Below, piece after piece: positions 5,176 to 5,662 of a DNA stretch of 5,662 bases. Location of the stretch: positions 1-5,662 of the forward strand of contig JALVKT010000033.1 in assembly GCA_027027675.1 (NCBI GenBank). The letters are read 5' to 3'. Positions within the stretch are counted from its first letter, which is position 1. Each line of letters begins with the position of its first letter. The DNA comes from Thermofilaceae archaeon (GTDB taxonomy: Archaea; Thermoproteota; Thermoprotei; Thermofilales; Thermofilaceae). Under the pieces are notes generated by a model. It had not been told where the DNA came from, made no database searches, and worked only from the letters and a program-made list of their open reading frames with translations. A program made the translations under genes and the position numbers.

Positions 5176-5187
5176 TTGTTAAAAATC
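5176..5187 (-). terminator. Putative T-run terminator after the thermosome gene
   Basis: The minus strand reads GATTTTTAACAA, beginning 7 nt after the TAA stop of the thermosome gene (5195-5197). The same 12 bases occur behind the surface-protein gene at 2133-2144. The T5 run suits archaeal termination, and the A-rich part adjoins the rpoK TATA box, so the element may serve both purposes. Confidence 0.4.
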
Positions 5188-5194
5188 AGGTTAT

Positions 5195-5662
5195 TTAAAA
5201 CTTGCCTCCTCCTTTTTCCTCCTTCTTCTCTTTCGGCGGCGCGGCCGCTATTATGTCGTCAATCCTGAGTATCATTATCGCTGCCTCAGTGGCGGACTTT
5301 AGGACCTGCTTCTTCACGCTTGCAGGCTCTATGACTCCCGCCTCCATCATGTTTTCAACCTTGCCCGTATAGGCGTTTATGCCGGCCCACTTCTCGCCCT
5401 GCGCGTGGCGCTTCTTCAGCTCAGCTATCACGTCAACCGGCTCGAGCCCGGCGTTCTGCGCGAGTATGGCAGCAATGTTTTCGAGCGCCTCAGCGTACTT
5501 CTGGACTGCAAGCTGCTCCTTGCTGGGCAACGTCTTGGAGTAGTCGCGGAGCTTAAGCGCAAGGTCTATCTCGACTGCGCCGCCGCCCGCCACGATTTTC
5601 GGCTCCCTCACGACGTTCCTGACCACGCTGAGCGCGTCGTGTACCGCGCGCTCCGCCTCGTC
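5195..5662 (-). CDS. Thermosome (group II chaperonin, Hsp60/CCT-like) subunit, C-terminal 155 residues; 5' end outside window
   Basis: The frame is open to the right edge and codes for the C-terminal equatorial domain of an archaeal group II chaperonin, the ATP-driven double-ring folding machine of the cytoplasm. The visible part starts DEAERAVHDALSVVRNVV. The Asp in VHDAL (visible residue 9) corresponds to the catalytic aspartate for ATP hydrolysis in this family. REPKIVAGGGAVE is the conserved nucleotide-contacting GGGA loop. NAGLEPVDVIAEL matches the usual NAGLDPIDxxxxL, with Glu in place of the common first Asp. The closing segment VIEPASVKKQVLKSATEAAIMILRIDDII is typical, and the end is a charged, glycine-containing tail (PPKEKKEEKGGGKF) rather than the common GGM repeat. 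Roughly 390-400 N-terminal residues lie outside the window, by comparison with usual family length. The subunit type (alpha or beta) cannot be told. Confidence 0.97.
   Translation of the reverse strand, partial: DEAERAVHDALSVVRNVVREPKIVAGGGAVEIDLALKLRDYSKTLPSKEQLAVQKYAEALENIAAILAQNAGLEPVDVIAELKKRHAQGEKWAGINAYTGKVENMMEAGVIEPASVKKQVLKSATEAAIMILRIDDIIAAAPPKEKKEEKGGGKF

Noticed and set aside
1..5662. CRISPR array, transposon, toxin-antitoxin pair or phage genes
   Set aside because: No regularly spaced repeats, no transposase-like frame, no terminal inverted repeats and no paired small genes of that type were seen on either strand.

Overview
The window comes from an archaeon, most likely a hyperthermophilic member of the Thermoproteota (Crenarchaeota) of the Thermofilum/Thermoproteales kind. 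Four things point there: the end of a group II chaperonin (thermosome) gene, an archaeal RNA polymerase subunit Rpo6/RpoK, a tRNA gene interrupted by two bulge-helix-bulge introns at non-canonical positions, and TATA boxes placed for leaderless or very short-leader mRNAs. The DNA is GC-rich in genes, with short A/T-rich gaps. The genus is an inference.

Layout. Left part, all minus strand: the 5' end of a small single-span membrane protein gene (1-208, runs off the edge); a 110-residue helical protein of unknown function (266-598); a membrane metallopeptidase of the M48/HtpX type (700-2073); and a 650-residue exported, membrane-anchored surface protein with two tandem Ig-like domains of the carboxypeptidase-regulatory type (2171-4123). 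Centre, plus strand: tRNA-Asn(GUU) with introns of 20 and 29 nt (4303-4428), then a small conserved-looking protein (4517-4855). Right part, minus strand: rpoK (4852-5139) and the C-terminal 155 residues of a thermosome subunit (5195-5662).

The genes look mostly like separate transcription units. Each minus-strand gene I could check has its own plausible TATA box, and three of them are followed by a T-rich ATTTTTA element that could end transcription. The plus-strand 4517-4855 gene and rpoK converge and share the palindrome CTAG, which supplies the stop codon of both. Functionally the window mixes housekeeping (transcription, protein folding, a tRNA) with cell-envelope genes (surface protein, membrane protease, small membrane protein).

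I see no CRISPR array, transposon, phage gene or obvious new defence system. The strongest unusual feature is the twice-interrupted tRNA-Asn. The least understood genes are the surface protein and the three small proteins.
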